Below are positions 1 to 11,100 of a stretch of DNA of 64,000 nucleotides, piece after piece. The notes under the pieces were generated by a model. That model was not told the origin of the DNA. It ran no database searches and saw nothing but the letters and a program-made list of their open reading frames with translations. Numbering within the stretch: the first letter of the stretch is position 1; each line of letters begins with the position of its first letter. A program made the position numbers and the translations under genes. The stretch spans positions 13,062,278-13,126,277 of the forward strand of contig CM033114.1 of NCBI GenBank assembly GCA_019321725.1. The letters run 5' to 3'. The DNA comes from Paulownia fortunei. Taxonomy: Eukaryota; Streptophyta; Magnoliopsida; Lamiales; Paulowniaceae.

Positions 1-216
1 CAGTCTCCTTGGGTTTTAGTTACTTTTATTAAATTTGGTAGTTGTTGTATCTTAATTCATTTACCACTATAATCGTTAGGTTAAATATAGCATAGGTAAT
101 CTATATTTGGTAATTAAGCAATAACTCCCTAGGGATAAGACACTCTGCTCACTCTTTTTTACTTGTTGACACTATGTACTTGTGATTTGTTACCACTTAT
201 TTTGCGATCACCAAGT
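1..216 (+). repeat. 3' end of a gypsy 5' LTR (partial)
   Basis: This sequence sits directly upstream of the primer-binding site, where the U5 end of a 5' LTR belongs. The block ctccctagggataagacact (124-143) corresponds to a block found about 70-90 bp before the primer site in the other gypsy LTR ends of this window (around 7227-7243 and 7730-7752 on the other strand). The LTR start lies outside the window. Confidence 0.6.
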
Positions 217-219
217 TTT

Positions 220-237
220 TGGCGCCGTTTTCGGGGA
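220..237 (+). other. Primer-binding site, tRNA-Asp type
   Basis: tggcgccgttttcgggga matches the usual plant gypsy primer-binding site complementary to the 3' end of tRNA-Asp (tggcgccgttgccgggga), with two changes (gc to tt). It is preceded by ccaagttt, the usual short spacer after the LTR in these elements. It fixes the strand of GyD and the LTR/internal border. Confidence 0.85.
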
Positions 238-477
238 GTGTGTCCTGTGTAATATCAAAGTTGATTTGTCTTGCTGTAGTTTGACCATTTTGCTTACTTT
301 ATTTTTGTTATCATTCTTTCATATTTATTATTTTGTTCTAGTTGACTTTGGCTGTTTTATATGTTTATGTAGGAGGCACATCATTGGATGCGATGGTAAC
401 ATATACATATTGTTGGCCAACTGAATGTGCCATGTCAATGGGACCTTTTTGAAGTCATTAAGTAAACCCCCTTACTA

Positions 478-945
478 CATTAACTGCCAAAATCGATGCC
501 TTGTCTAAGAAGATTGACAAATTTTTAGCATATGCTACTCACACACCCTTTGCAATGCAAGAGTTATGTGTTGGTTTCCATGCAAGAACTCAATACCAAA
601 TGAGCAATCCATGGGTAGAGCCACAGGTCGATCATGTTTAATATATTTGGGATTACAATGAGCAATATGACACTTTTTTCTCCAACACATACAATCAAGA
701 ATGGCAAGTTCACCTAAATTTCTCTTTGGGAAATGATCATAATATGACATGGGGTGAACCCACTTATCCGCCTCAAGATAATGAGTCAAATCTAGAAGAA
801 TTACTGACTCGATTTATTGGGAATACTAAATCCACTTATCCAAATCATGAAAATGAGCCAAATATGGTAAAATTACTGACTCAATTCATGATGAATACCA
901 AGGCTAACTCCAAAACACATCAACATCACTTTAGAGATTAGAAGC
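478..945 (+). pseudogene. gag C-terminal remnant with decayed zinc knuckle (GyD)
   Basis: Gag makes the retrotransposon capsid and nucleocapsid. The frame reads an LTAKIDALSKKIDKF stretch, then a decayed CCHC knuckle (CVGFHARTQYQMSN; only the first Cys and the His are left), then NTYNQEWQVHLNFSLGN, which matches the family pattern NTYNPGWRNHPNFSW, then a Pro/Glu-rich segment with NLEELLTRFIGNTKS. An in-frame stop lies near 640. A second, similar NMVKLLTQFMMNTK segment follows about 25 residues later, so the tail seems to carry a short duplication. The capsid part of gag is missing: the spacer after the primer site leads straight into this part. Non-functional. Confidence 0.7.
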
Positions 946-1160
946 CTAACTTACTGAGCTGACTAGTGCACTAGTTGATGAGCAACTAGTAAATGCACAC
1001 TCGAGGTAAAAGAAGTAGGGGAGGAACATGGTAGTGTTGATATTTTGCCAAGTGACGAAGAGTTAGAACGATCCTTGAGAGTTGATGAATCAAGCAAGAG
1101 TGGACATGAAGAAACAACACATATGCCTTTATGGAAGAAGAAGAAGGCCTATTTGTAATT

Positions 1161-1420
1161 CAATCAAGCCATTCCTAAAAGCCATCACTAATCTTGTGCT
1201 CTACAGATTTTTTCATCTTTAATATGGAAAATGATAGGTATATCTTTACTATGCTTGGACGACCATTCTTTGTACTAGGGGATATACTTGTTGATGTCCA
1301 AAAAGCCATTGATGCTACTCTGTATCATCCTCGCCTTACCTATTCGGAACGATCAAGGATGAGCAAAGAAGATAGTCGAGCTGATGGCTATAAAAAAATG
1401 CTTCTTGGGAGGCAACTCAA
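1161..1420 (+). pseudogene. Protease C-terminal half fused to pol tail (GyD)
   Basis: DFFIFNMENDRYIFTMLG followed by RPFFVLGDILVDVQ is the C-terminal flap and LGRPF segment of a gypsy retropepsin. The catalytic Asp segment is absent. After about 35 residues the frame runs into SRADGYKKMLLGRQLKP, which corresponds to the tail after integrase in these elements (DNA ending in cttcttgggaggcaactcaa). The whole RT-RNase H-integrase region is therefore deleted between protease and tail. The reading stays open across the join for 86 codons, which is probably chance. Confidence 0.7.
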
Positions 1421-1750
1421 GCCTCTTTTTCTTTGCTTTTGGATAATTTCATAATTATGATTTGCGGCATGTTTTTATTCTAGAATTAGGCATGTTTAGT
1501 TTTTTGTTGAGTAGGTATTGCTTTGCTTTTGTTTTTAGATTTATTTCTACCCCACTTTTCTTTATTTCCATCTTCTTAATTGCAGGTTCTCAACTCTTTG
1601 ATGGTGTGTAGATTTTCATTGAACTCTAAAGGACGCAAGATTGTGGATACACTTCTAATGAGAGGGAATAGTTTTTTCCCCTATACTTTTTTTTCTTACT
1701 TTAAATAGTGAGGATAATTTTTGATGTACGTTTGGGTGCCCAACCCAGGG
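1421..1750 (+). other. Gypsy 3' UTR with degenerate polypurine motif (GyD)
   Basis: No coding sequence is seen. agtgaggataatttttgatg (1707-1726) followed by tacgtttggg resembles the conserved block that ends pol in these gypsy elements (cattgaggacaatgtt...taagtttgggg), which is well preserved at 12541-12585 and 3584-3630 on the other strand. The right edge is blurred by the minus-strand LTR that follows. Confidence 0.45.
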
Positions 1751-2125
1751 GTGTGTCGTGGTGTAGGACTGTTCATGACTGCATTGTTCATCATATTTCA
1801 ATCGATTTTTACCTCTTTTTAGGCTAAACTGGCTTTTGGTGTCCGCGTAAGAATTGTAGCCCTATCTCTTAGCTTTCTCTATCTTCATGAATCAGCTCAG
1901 TATCACTTTTGTGTAAAGAGTCCTGCCAAAAATACAAAGACTACGCATCTGAAAGTTTCTACTGACTTTTTGATTGATTTTCCATCTTTCACTCTATTTC
2001 TTCAATTTTTAGTTCCTACATATAATTTTCACAAAATAAGGCACATTTGTATCAATTGTAAGGCAAAAACATATGTTATTTTTCTCATAGAGGTGTCAGA
2101 AATATCATAATTTATGAGCTTATCA
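1751..2125 (-). repeat. Start of the 3' LTR (GyA)
   Basis: On the minus strand a purine-rich tract (2126-2142, caagattggggatagt) is followed at 2125 by TGATAAGCTC, the LTR start type used by the other gypsy elements here (11318 and 63603). The stretch 1800-2040 is alignable by eye with parts of the LTR copies at 8750-9000 and 11150-11240. The LTR is cut off near 1751, where GyD begins. Confidence 0.6.
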
Positions 2126-3850
2126 ACTATCCCCAATCTTGCCTTTTGCTCATCCTCGAGAAAAACTCAAAACAAACAATCATAGGCTCATTAAGCTTGA
2201 TCAACCAATTCAAATACCTCATCAATCTTTATTGCACATAAGTCCAAAGGTTAGTCACAAAGCTAGTCGAATGACACTACAAAACTTATGATTCAGTAAT
2301 CTAGTCATGAATTCAAAATATATGTGTGTCAAGTGTTAAGCTCAAGTTTCATGAATGCATTTTAGGTATAAATTTCACAACCAATGACTTTCATGGTCTA
2401 AGAAAAGAAGATCTAGGTGTTCCATAAGCTTGCTTTTAATATAACTTTTCCACTAATGTAGACACTTGTAAACTTAGATCAAAAGGATTTCAATAAGCTT
2501 GTAATGTAAGGCCTGAGTATTAGCTTACAAAGAAATGATAGGAATAAAAAAGTGAAAGAGCCTTAAGTCTTTATACATAGAGTCACACTTTCTTCCTTTC
2601 TTTGTTTCTTCCCCAATTCTCTTGCCTTTTCATTTGGGATTCATACTCTTCTTTTCTTTTTTTTTTTGTTTTTGAACATCTTTTTTCTTTTCTTTTACTT
2701 CTTATCTTTTTTGCATTTGTTTTCATTTTCTTTTCTTTTTTTTCATGAATCCCAAGGTTTCATTTCTTATTATTTTACTTTCACAACCCCCAAATTTGTT
2801 TCTTTTCATCAACATGAGTTGTGATGGTCTTCTTGCACATTTTCCTTGCTCATACCCCTAAATGCATTCATCTATACCCTCAACATGTCTCTGTATGAGC
2901 CTTTGATAAGATTGTGCAAAAAATGTCATACCTTAAGCTCTTTTAGGGTCAATCATTAGTTTTTCAGGTTGTAAAGGGTAGGTATAGTGAGCTTCAAGAA
3001 AATGAAGTTAAATAATGGCCATTCTTATGCATTGCACGTGCCATTCTTTGAAAAAAGGTGCAAAGTGTTAACTAGTGAACCAAATGTGATTATAGTAGGT
3101 TTGAAAGGCACAAACGAGTCAAAGATGGCCTAAATTATTTCTAACTTTCCTAGTTATCTAGGATTGCACCTCAAAGAGTAGTCAAGCAAGTTCTAAAACA
3201 CCATAAAATGATCAATACAACTCATTGGAAGAAAAATTCAATACCAAGTAGCACGTAATTCACAAGATTTCGACATAATGTGCTTAATGAAAATTTATCA
3301 TTCATGATAAGGATCAAATACACAAAAATTGCCATGTCAAAAGACTAATAATCTTTCTTTCCTCGAGACTCTATACAATATCATTTAGGTCTTATCATAG
3401 GAAATTCGGTAATCAAGTTATTCATTTAATCGCAAAACATAAACTCAACTAAGTTTTTCAACAAAGCTTGCTTGCTCTTAAACTCTCATCACACAACATG
3501 GGTAATTCACACACAAAGCTTCAACAAAAATAAAAAAAATTAGCTTAATTTTTCACATAAAGCTCGAACACACATAATATGAACCCCATCCCATCCCCAA
3601 CTTTAAAATTAACATTGTCCTCAATGTTTAAAGTAATAAAGCACATACGAAGGGGGAAATAGAAAACTCTCCTTTCTAATAGATGATGCCCTTGGAGTCC
3701 ATGGGAGATCTATAAATATCACCAAGGAGTTGTCCATCTACAAAATAAAAATGAGATATTAAAACATGTGGGTTATGCACAAAATGCCAAGAACTAGAGA
3801 AAAGTAAAGATAACTAAAATACTAAAAGTACTAAAAGAATAAGTAGTTCT
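2126..3850 (-). other. 3' UTR with two polypurine-type motifs (GyA)
   Basis: No coding sequence is seen. On the minus strand the block starts after integrase with cattgaggacaatgttaatt (rc of 3606-3625) and a G-rich run (3584-3602). It ends with cgaggatgagcaaaaggc and a purine tract just before the LTR at 2125. Between them, 2640-2770 is almost pure pyrimidine on the plus strand, so purine in the element's sense. GyB shows the same three-part plan at 11319-12590, so this is a family trait. Confidence 0.6.
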
Positions 3851-5270
3851 AACTTATAGTCTTTAGCTTGACTATTGAGCCTCTATATGGAGTTGGCAAA
3901 AGAAATAGAGGATGTGTAACTCCAAATAGTATTTCACTGAATGCCCATTGACTTTGAATATGTTGTTCGTCGGAGTGATCAACTGAACAACTTCTAAAGG
4001 AAATACTTGGTTCACTTGAAAGGGCCCAAACCATTTAAACTTTAACTTGCTCGAAAAGAGTCATATCCTTGAGTTATATAACAACACGATGTCACCTTTT
4101 ACAAAGTACCTCTTGGCAATATGTTTGTCATGCCATCGCTTATTTCTTTCCTTGTAGAGTTTGGCATTCTTATATACCTAGCCCCGGAACTCCTGCATTT
4201 CATTTAGTTGCAAAACCTATTATTCCCTATGACTTGCATATCAAAGTTCAAAAATTTAGTAGCCCAATATGCACGATGTTCAAGTTTAAAAAAGAGATGA
4301 CATGCTTTACCAAAGACCAAGCTATATGGTGACATCCTAATAGATGTTTTATATGCTGTCTTATAAGCTCATAAAGCATCATCAAGTCGCAGTGCCCAAT
4401 CCTTCCTAGTTAAGCTCATTATTTTTTCCAAAATTCGTTTGATTTCCCTATTAGACACTTCTACCTGTCCGCTCGTTTGGGGGTGGTATGGGATAGTAAT
4501 TTTGTGCATGATTCCATACTTATTCAAGAGTTTCTCAAATTGTTTGTTATAAAAGTGAGAGCCACCATCACTAATAATTGCCATAGGTGTGCTAAATCGA
4601 GTGAAAATGTGCTCATTCAAAAATTGGACCACTACCCTAGTATATTAGTGTGAAATGCTTTTGCTTCAACCTATTTTAACACATAATCTATAGCAACAAG
4701 TATAAATCTATTGGAGCAAGATTTAGGAAAAGGACCCATGAAATCAAGTCCCCACACATTAAAAAGATCACATTCAAGAATATTATTCAAACGTATTTCA
4801 TGTTTTCTAGAAATATTACCGGTCCTTTGGTACTTTTCACATAAAGCAACATAAGAGTATGTTTCTTTGAAAAACATAGGCCAATTTAAACTAGATTGAA
4901 ATACCTTTGCCGTTATTTTTGTGGGACCAAAGTGACTACCTACCTCCCGATCATGGCAATGGTGCAATATAGGTAGCAACTCTTCTTCGGGCACACATTG
5001 CTGCACAACATTATCTGCACAAACTTTGAACAAAAATGGATCCTCCCACACATAATGTTTAACATCAGATAAAAACTTTTTCTTTTGATGAAATGAAAGA
5101 TCATGGGGTAGGATATCAAACATAATGTAATTTGCAAATTGTGCAAACCAAGGAGGTGATAAAATAGCACACAATTGTTCATTCAAAAAAAATTCATCAA
5201 TTAGTTCAACATTATCATGTTCAACACTAGGACTCTTTATCCTAGATAAGTGATTCACAACAATATTTTC
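3850..5270 (-). pseudogene. Integrase remnant (GyA)
   Basis: Integrase inserts the DNA copy of the element. The longest open piece (5258-4671, 195 codons) starts at the RNase H tail (NHLSRIKSPS) and shows the HHCC zinc finger (HCHDREVGSHFG ... CEKYQRTG), then the core with VWGLDFMGPFP. The next piece (4632-4369) carries [10 protein letters not shown] and [19 protein letters not shown], so the three DDE residues are visible, though split by a stop near 4670. Downstream, [11 protein letters not shown] and LEHRAYWA are readable through stops to about 4150, and the tail fades near 3850. Disabled by stops and frameshifts. Confidence 0.8.
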
Positions 5271-6556
5271 CGCACCCTTATTATCTCTAATCTCAAGGTC
5301 ATATTCTTACAACAAAAGAACCCATCTAATTAACCTTGGTTTTACATATTTCTTAGCAAGAAGGTATTTAAGTGTAGAGTGGTCTATGTACACTATCACT
5401 TTTGCTAAAATAAGATGTGAATGAAACTTATCAAATGCAAATACTACTGCTAGAAGTTCTTTTTCAAGTATGGCATAATTTTGTTGTGCTTCATTTAAAG
5501 AATGACTAGCATAGTAAATAGTTTGGAATACCTTGTTTTACCTTTGCCCAATGACTAAACCAATAGCTACATCACTTGCATCGGATATAAGCTCAAAGGG
5601 TAGCCTCCAATCAGGTGCCACCATAGTGGGTGCAATGATTAGCTTCTTCTTCTAAGTTTGGAATTCCTACAAACAATCATCATAAAAGTTAAAATAAGCA
5701 TTCTTTACCAAAACGCTTGAGCAATTAGTGAAAAGTTCTTGATAAAGCGGCAGTACAAATTGGTGTGACCTAAGAAACATACTCTTATGTGAGATCTAAG
5801 GTAACTTCTCAATCACCTCTACCTTAGCCCTATCTATCTCAATTCCTCTATGTGAGATCTTGTGACCCAAGGGCAATACCTTCTTTGACCATGAAGTGAC
5901 ATTTCTCCTAATTCAAAACAAGATTGGTTTCCTCATACCTAGCTAATACTAAATCAAGATTGGACAAGCAAGCATTAAATGAAGATCCAAAAATAGAAAA
6001 ATTATCCATGAAAATTTCAAGAATTTTTTCAACCATGTCATAAAAAATAGCCATCATGTATCTTTGAAATATAGCGGGTGCATTACACAAACTAAATGAG
6101 ATTACCCAAAATGTAAATGTACCATAAGGACAAGTAAAAGTGGTTTTCTCTTGATCCTCTATAGCTATAGCAATTTGGTTGTAACCCGAATATCCATCAA
6201 GGAAGCAATAAAATTTAAAACCCATAAAAAGGAAAAGTGGTCTTTTCTAGTAGCATCATTCAATCTCCTATAATCCATACACACTCTCCACCCCATGATT
6301 GTCCTAGTTGGTATTAATTCATTTTGATCATAATGAACAACGATCATATCTCCCTTTTTAGGCACACATTGCACGGGGCTCACTTACGTATTATATGGGA
6401 AAGATAATATCTGCATCAAGAAACTTGGTGGTTTTGGCCTTTAGTACCTCTTACATCATTGGGTTTAGTCTTCTTTGTGGTTGCACTATAGGCTTACAAC
6501 TCTCCTCCATTAAGATTTTGTGCATGCAAGTTGAGGGGTTAATTCCCTAAATATTG
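5271..6556 (-). pseudogene. Reverse transcriptase-RNase H remnant (GyA)
   Basis: From the N-terminal side: NPSTCMHKILMEESCKP, then SPVQCVPKKGDM, GWRVCMDYRRLNDATRKDHF, FLDGYSGYNQIAIA, and the catalytic segment EIFMDNFSIFG. The family motif there is F/Y-x-D-D, so the second catalytic Asp has become Asn. RNase H follows, with [31 protein letters not shown] and [13 protein letters not shown]. Stops occur near 6440, 6380, 5910 and 5540. The frame begins abruptly at GWTIANI-like codons right after the gag fragment, so the protease and linker are missing. Confidence 0.8.
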
Positions 6557-6850
6557 GCTATCTTTTATCCAAAGCTTTGTCTCTCAAAGAAAATGGAAAC
6601 AATGTTAGCCTAATAGCATCATCGATCACTCTATTGTGCTTAAAAGTGTCACAAATCTCCAAGAAGTTTGCCATGTGGGCGTTTGGGGTATCACTACGCA
6701 AACCACCATATTGCACCAAGGTTTGTATCATTTGATAGATCGCCAGTTTAATATCAAAAGTGTTTGCTTGTACTATCGGCCTCTTAATACTCGAATTGGT
6801 CCCGTTGACTGAAGGTTTAGCATAATCCAACAATAATCTATTCTCCATAT
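6557..6850 (-). pseudogene. gag N-terminal part, capsid (GyA)
   Basis: A 96-codon reading beginning MENRLLLDYAKPS. It contains NTFDIKLAIYQMIQTLVQYG, NAHMANFLEICDTFK and DDAIRLTLFPFSLRDKAL. This is the standard start of the capsid domain in tRNA-Asp-primed plant gypsy elements. In relatives the chain continues with a WLN..P.GSITTWE segment. Here it stops after RDKAL and pol sequence begins. WLNLLATGSITTWE is found instead at the start of the inverted plus-strand block at about 9036. Confidence 0.8.
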
Positions 6851-7125
6851 CTCACTTGTTGTTGACCATTTTTTTCTTTTTTACTTTCTTTATCAACAAA
6901 CGGAGAGTACTTTCAATTTTTGGGTTGTATGGCTCAAGATCCCATGTAGATGACTAGGTTATGCACCAACAATACCTACAATGAAAATCAATAGCTTTTA
7001 AAGTAACTTGCACAAAGAAAATGAAACAAAGAAAAACAAAAACAAAAGCAATAGAACAAAAGTAAAGCAAATAAAATGGTCAAACTACAACTAAATAAAT
7101 CAACCTCAATATTGCAAATACATAC
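6851..7125 (-). other. 5' leader (GyA)
   Basis: The spacer between the primer-binding site and the gag start. It is A-rich on the plus strand (T-rich in the element's sense). No coding sequence or other signal is seen. Confidence 0.5.
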
Positions 7126-7143
7126 TCCCTGGCAACAGCGCCA
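7126..7143 (-). other. Primer-binding site, tRNA-Asp type (GyA)
   Basis: Minus strand tggcgctgttgccaggga matches the tRNA-Asp type primer-binding site (tggcgccgttgccgggga) with two transitions. The preceding cacaagttt is the usual LTR-end spacer. This gives the strand of GyA and its 5' LTR end. Confidence 0.9.
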
Positions 7144-7689
7144 AAAACTTGTGGCTTGCACTTAAATGCAATCTAATTCCATAACTGTATGATCCAACAA
7201 GTAATAAAGTATATGGGTATACGAATGTCGTGTCCCTAGAGAGTATGCAAGCAACTACTAAAGTATAGATAATCTAATTATATTTAACCTATCAAAAGTT
7301 TGGTTGATTGATTTAAAAATTTAAAACTAGAAATTAACAAGTAACAAAAACAATCAATAAAAATAGGGGATTTAAACTTAGGTAGAGAAGTGCCAAGACA
7401 TTAGATTTTCATTTTATTGCATTATGAATTCATACAAGTTAGTGAATAGGATTGACATTGAATTATGTGACAATGATACCTCCAATTTTATGCGATACTC
7501 TTTTCCAAGATGTACCACACCTAATATTAGAAAGCAACTGATATATTCCTATGCAAGTTTAGCTATCCAATAATGCATTAGGCTTTGTGATTTTCTTTAC
7601 CGTTCTTGGCAGTCAAGTCTATGAATACTGTGTGTGCTAACTCTTATATTGCTATAGTGACCTAGTGTTCGTGAATTATTTTGCAAACC
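7144..7689 (-). repeat. 3' part of the 5' LTR (GyA)
   Basis: About 545 bp upstream (in element sense) of the primer site. It contains gtcgtgtccctagagagt (plus strand near 7227), the block that marks the U5 end in this group. The LTR is cut at 7689/7690 by the end of the GyB LTR, which suggests that GyB inserted into it. The rest of this LTR is not recognised elsewhere in the window. Small open frames in the stretch are not coding. Confidence 0.55.
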
Positions 7690-9035
7690 ACAAGTGTACA
7701 GTGTCAAGTTTTAATATAATGATGAGTTGAGTATCGTATCCACAAAGATTGTAATAAAAAATTGCATTAAGTACCATAGTTCAAATAGTCCTAATTTTAT
7801 CTAAAAAATCGAGTGATGATTGGTAAACAAAGTAACGTAAGATAAAAATGCATAGACAAGAATGGAGTTTTTAGAAGCAATTCAGCAAACACCTTATGAG
7901 CAAGAAATTTTAGAGGAATGATTGACCAAATTATCACCTATGTTCTTCCTTCCAAAATATATCAATTCAAGTTAACAACAATGTAAGTTAAGAATTCCTA
8001 AGCTCATCAATTCCCTCTCTCGAGTGCCGAATTGACTATAAGTTCTAACATGAATTTCGATATCTCTATAAAAATTCAAGAATAAAACTTTACAAAAGTT
8101 CAATGAATTCTTCTTCAAAACTTCAAAGGTTTCATAAGCTTCTCAACTCTATGATTCCTAGGTTGTGTTATCCCTATGATCCTGTATAATCTTCCCTCTT
8201 TCGAGTGTTGAATCTCATACGTCAAACAATCTCAATTAGTGGCCAATTAATCAAGATGAAATACTAAACAAGATAATACAAACAAGATGAATAACTTGAA
8301 CTAATATTATTTGGAATTCAAAACATAGGTTCAAATAAGGTTACATCATCCTCTAGAAAGAAAAGTTTAGTTCCTCATGTATGAATATAACTTCAAGAAA
8401 TACATAAGAAAGAACATGGAAATTGTTCACCAATTTGTGAAGTGGAAGTAATGGTTCAAGCTTTCCTTGTCTCCAAGAATGGCTTGTCTCTAAGAATGAC
8501 CTTTTTCTCTCCAAGTCTCTTGTTGTCCTTTGCTTCTTGGCTTTTCCTCACTCTTCTCCTCTTCCCCGAAAAAACTCTTTTGGAGGCTTTTGGAATCCCT
8601 CAAAATAGCTGGGAAATGCCTTAAAGAGGGCAAAATACCCATTTTGACCTTACCTGTCCGCCCGGCAGCGTTGGCAGGGCCTAGGCGCTGCACTTGCTGT
8701 CCAGAATCGGTTTCTGCAGTGCTTGTAGCCTCTTTCAACCAATATTTCACCACTTTAGAGGCCAAACTAGATTTTGGTGTCTTTATATAAATTGCATCCC
8801 TGTACGTAGGAGTTCCATTGGAACTTGAATCAACTAAATATGACTTATTTGGAGAGAGTTATGCTAAAAATACCAAGATATGTCATCCCAAAAAATTGCA
8901 GCCCAGTGCTGACTTTTGAAGTCAGTTTTTCTCATTCAAATCAACCGAATTTGATTTTGTGGTAAAGATAGAAGTTGTAGATCTATATCTTTTCTTTCCA
9001 ATGGATCAAGAATAAAGTTTATATGAAATTTTTCC
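7690..9035 (-). repeat. 3' LTR, distal part (GyB)
   Basis: On the minus strand it ends in ...cacttgtggtttgca at 7690, with the U5 block gtatcgtatccacaaag (plus strand near 7732) about 45 bp inside. The part 8700-9030 matches the separate LTR piece at 26190-26500, sharing for example agagttatgc, caagatatgtcat and gattttatggtaaa with few changes. A GC-rich spot (8650-8690) is typical of such LTRs. Open frames of 60-91 codons at 8442-8790 lie wholly inside this LTR and are not genes. Confidence 0.65.
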
Positions 9036-10010
9036 TGGCTTAATTTATTGGCCACTGGATCAATTACCACATGGGAGGCCTTGCCAAGTACTTCCCACCT
9101 TCCAAAATTGCCAAAATGAGGAATGACATTGCTACATTTGTGCAATTTGAGTTGGAGTCCTTGTATGAAGCTTTGGAGAGGTTCAATAAGAAGGTGCCCA
9201 CACCATGGTTTGCCTACATGACTTCAAGTGAAAATATTCTATATTGGTTTGTCACCCACCAATCAAGCTATGATAGATGCAATAGCAGAAGGCACAATTA
9301 TAAGGAAAATTATAGAGAAAATGGATAGAAGTTACCATTTACAAATAGATAAAAGTTTGGGAAAGAGGGAAATGGGAATGCACACTATTGACATATACTC
9401 CTCTCTTTTAGCTCCAATCAAAGCATTGAACTAGAAGATTGATAACAGGTGCTCTGACGATAAAGGTGCAAACCGTCGCATATAAGTTATGTAGACGTGG
9501 ACACTATAGCACTGAGTGTCAAGTGGAGGACCCATTTTTATCCTTATCAGAGCAATCCAATTATATTGAAAATTTCAATAGGCAAGCAAACAATTCTTAT
9601 TCCTAAACATACAACCCTAGATGGAGGAATCATCTAAATTTTGCATAGGGAGGTCAAAGTAGCCAAAGAACTTCTCAAGCTAATCGGAACCTGACGAGAC
9701 CTCCACCACCTAGTTACCCACCCCAAGAAAAGAAACCAAATTTTGAAGAACTTGTGGCCAAGTTTGTTGCCAATACCAAAATGAGATTCTAAAGCAATGA
9801 GACAACCTTATGGAATTTGGAAACTCGAGTAGGTTAAATTGCAAAACATGGCCTTAGGGTATGCTCAAGGGAAAGTGCCTAGTGACATGGATAAAAACCC
9901 TAAAGAGCATGCCAAGGCCATCATCTTAAGGAGTGGAAAAGAGGTAGACTTGAAAGTGAAGAAAGTAGAATCTCAAGAAGAGGAGTCAATTCCCAATGAC
10001 AAGAAAGAGG
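9036..10010 (+). pseudogene. gag C-terminal part of inverted block GyC
   Basis: Plus strand, opposite to its surroundings. It starts in mid-capsid with WLNLLATGSITTWEALAKYF, then PPSKIAKMRNDIATFVQ, SLYEALERFNK, and a later frame with YHLQIDKSLGKREMG. A zinc knuckle remnant CRRGHYSTEC lies near 9490. NNSYS.TYNPRWRNHLNF and PPPPSYPPQEKKPNFEELVA follow. There is no LTR, primer site or gag start. The first codons are the ones expected right after the truncated gag of GyA (6557). Frameshifts and stops throughout. Confidence 0.75.
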
Positions 10011-10129
10011 AACATTAACATAGGGAGGAGAATGAGCATACATTGACATCAAGTCCTTGCAACTCTTCCAAACTAGTCATCCTTAAGGAAGCAATAAGTG
10101 TTCCTCCATTTTCCTATGGTATTGAAAAA

Positions 10130-10860
10130 GTAAAAGTTAGATGTGCAATTCTTTAAATTTTTGAAGTTTTTAAAAAGTTGCATATTAGCATACCATTTGC
10201 TAATGTTTTACTTAAAATACCTAGTTACGCTAAATTCTTGAAAGAGTTCTTGTCTAACAAAAGAAAATGGAAGGAACATGAGACAGTGAACTTGACAAGT
10301 GAGTGCTTGGCGATTATGCATAACAAGCTTCCTCCTAAGCTTAAGGACCCCGAGAGGTTTTCTATCCCTTGCACTATTGGTCTAATTTTATTTTTCAAAG
10401 TCTTGTGTGATTTGGGTGCTAGCATTAATATCATGCCTATGACTATTTTTAGGAAACTTAGACTTGGAGAGCAAAATCCTACAATAGCTTCATTGCAACT
10501 TGTCAATCGATTCATCAAGTATCCTAGAGCCATCATTGAGGATGTGCTTGTCAAGGTAGACAAATTTATATTTTCGGGTAAGGCTTTTCATTCTAGGTAG
10601 ACCTTTCCTAGCTATGGGTAAGACATTAATTAATGTTCAACTAGGGAGCTTAATGCTTACAGTAGGAGATGATCAAGTGATTTTTAATGTGTTTAAAGCC
10701 ATGAAACATCCAAATGGTGAGTATAGATGTTATAAAATTGATGTATTTGACTCTTTAGCTCTTGAAATTTTGTATGATAATAAGTTCAAAGGCAAGTTGG
10801 GGGCATGTTTAGTTCTTGCTAAGGAAGAGGAGGAGGATGAAAGGATGTTGTGGTGAGTTT
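10130..10860 (+). pseudogene. Retropepsin-type protease of inverted block GyC
   Basis: Two open pieces, 10178-10600 (140 codons) and 10614-10856 (80 codons), separated by a frameshift. They show PSYAKFLKEFLSNKRKW, the catalytic segment VLCDLGASINIMPMTIFRKL (normal for plant gypsy proteases), PRAIIEDVLVKVDKFIF, and after the shift MGKTLINVQLGSLMLTVGDD and QVIFNVFKAMKHPN. The usual LGRPF motif falls at the break. This is the best preserved protease in the window, with the active-site Asp and Gly kept. It processes the polyprotein in a live element. Here it is isolated and broken. Confidence 0.8.
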
Positions 10861-11100
10861 GAAGGCCAACCCTCCTTACAAAAGAAACACTCAACCACAT
10901 TTTGAAGAATTGAAGATGCCTCTCTCTACACAATAAAAGACATCTATTGAGGAGTTTTCTATCCTTGAACTTAAACTCCTTCCTCCTCATTTGAAGTATG
11001 TTTATCTTGATGATTCAAAATCCTTGCCGGTAATCAGTTCTTCTTCCTTAACAGGTGAGATGGTAGAAAAGATCCTAAGAGTCCTTAGGGAGCATAAGAG
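10861..11100 (+). pseudogene. Pol linker before RT, block GyC
   Basis: Codons read SLKANPPYKRNTQPHFEEL, then FSILELKLLPPHLKYVYL and GEMVEKILRVLREHKRE. In relatives this linker is followed by GWTIADIKGINPS, the start of RT. Here the frame stops at 11100, where LTR sequence of the opposite strand begins (agagttatgattg). The missing continuation is exactly where GyA resumes on the other strand at about 6550. Confidence 0.75.

Larger units (their letters stand above)
1..1750 (+). mobile_element. Ty3/gypsy deletion derivative GyD
   Basis: A plus-strand gypsy element that keeps only its ends: the last part of a 5' LTR, a tRNA-Asp type primer-binding site, the C-terminal part of gag, the C-terminal part of the protease joined directly to the non-coding tail of pol, and a 3' UTR with a degenerate polypurine motif. 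RT, RNase H and integrase are absent. The element cannot encode its own mobility. Its right border near 1750 is inferred, because the sequence beyond it matches the LTR of a minus-strand gypsy element. The two therefore lie tail to tail. Confidence 0.7.
1751..7689 (-). mobile_element. Ty3/gypsy element GyA (minus strand)
   Basis: Read on the minus strand the order is: partial 5' LTR (7689-7144), primer-binding site (7143-7126), leader, gag N-terminal part (6850-6557), RT, RNase H, integrase (down to about 3850), 3' UTR, and the first part of the 3' LTR (2125 to about 1751). The end of gag, the protease and the pol linker are absent at 6556. That block seems to be what lies inverted at 9036-11100. 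Many stops and frameshifts make it non-functional. Confidence 0.75.

Noticed and set aside
182..424. 80-codon plus-strand frame at the window start
   Set aside because: It runs through the primer-binding site and leader of GyD and is a hydrophobic reading of T-rich sequence with no gag motif.
8442..8790. Three overlapping open frames of 60-91 codons
   Set aside because: They overlap on both strands within the GyB LTR, and homologous sequence at 26160-26500 does not keep them open.
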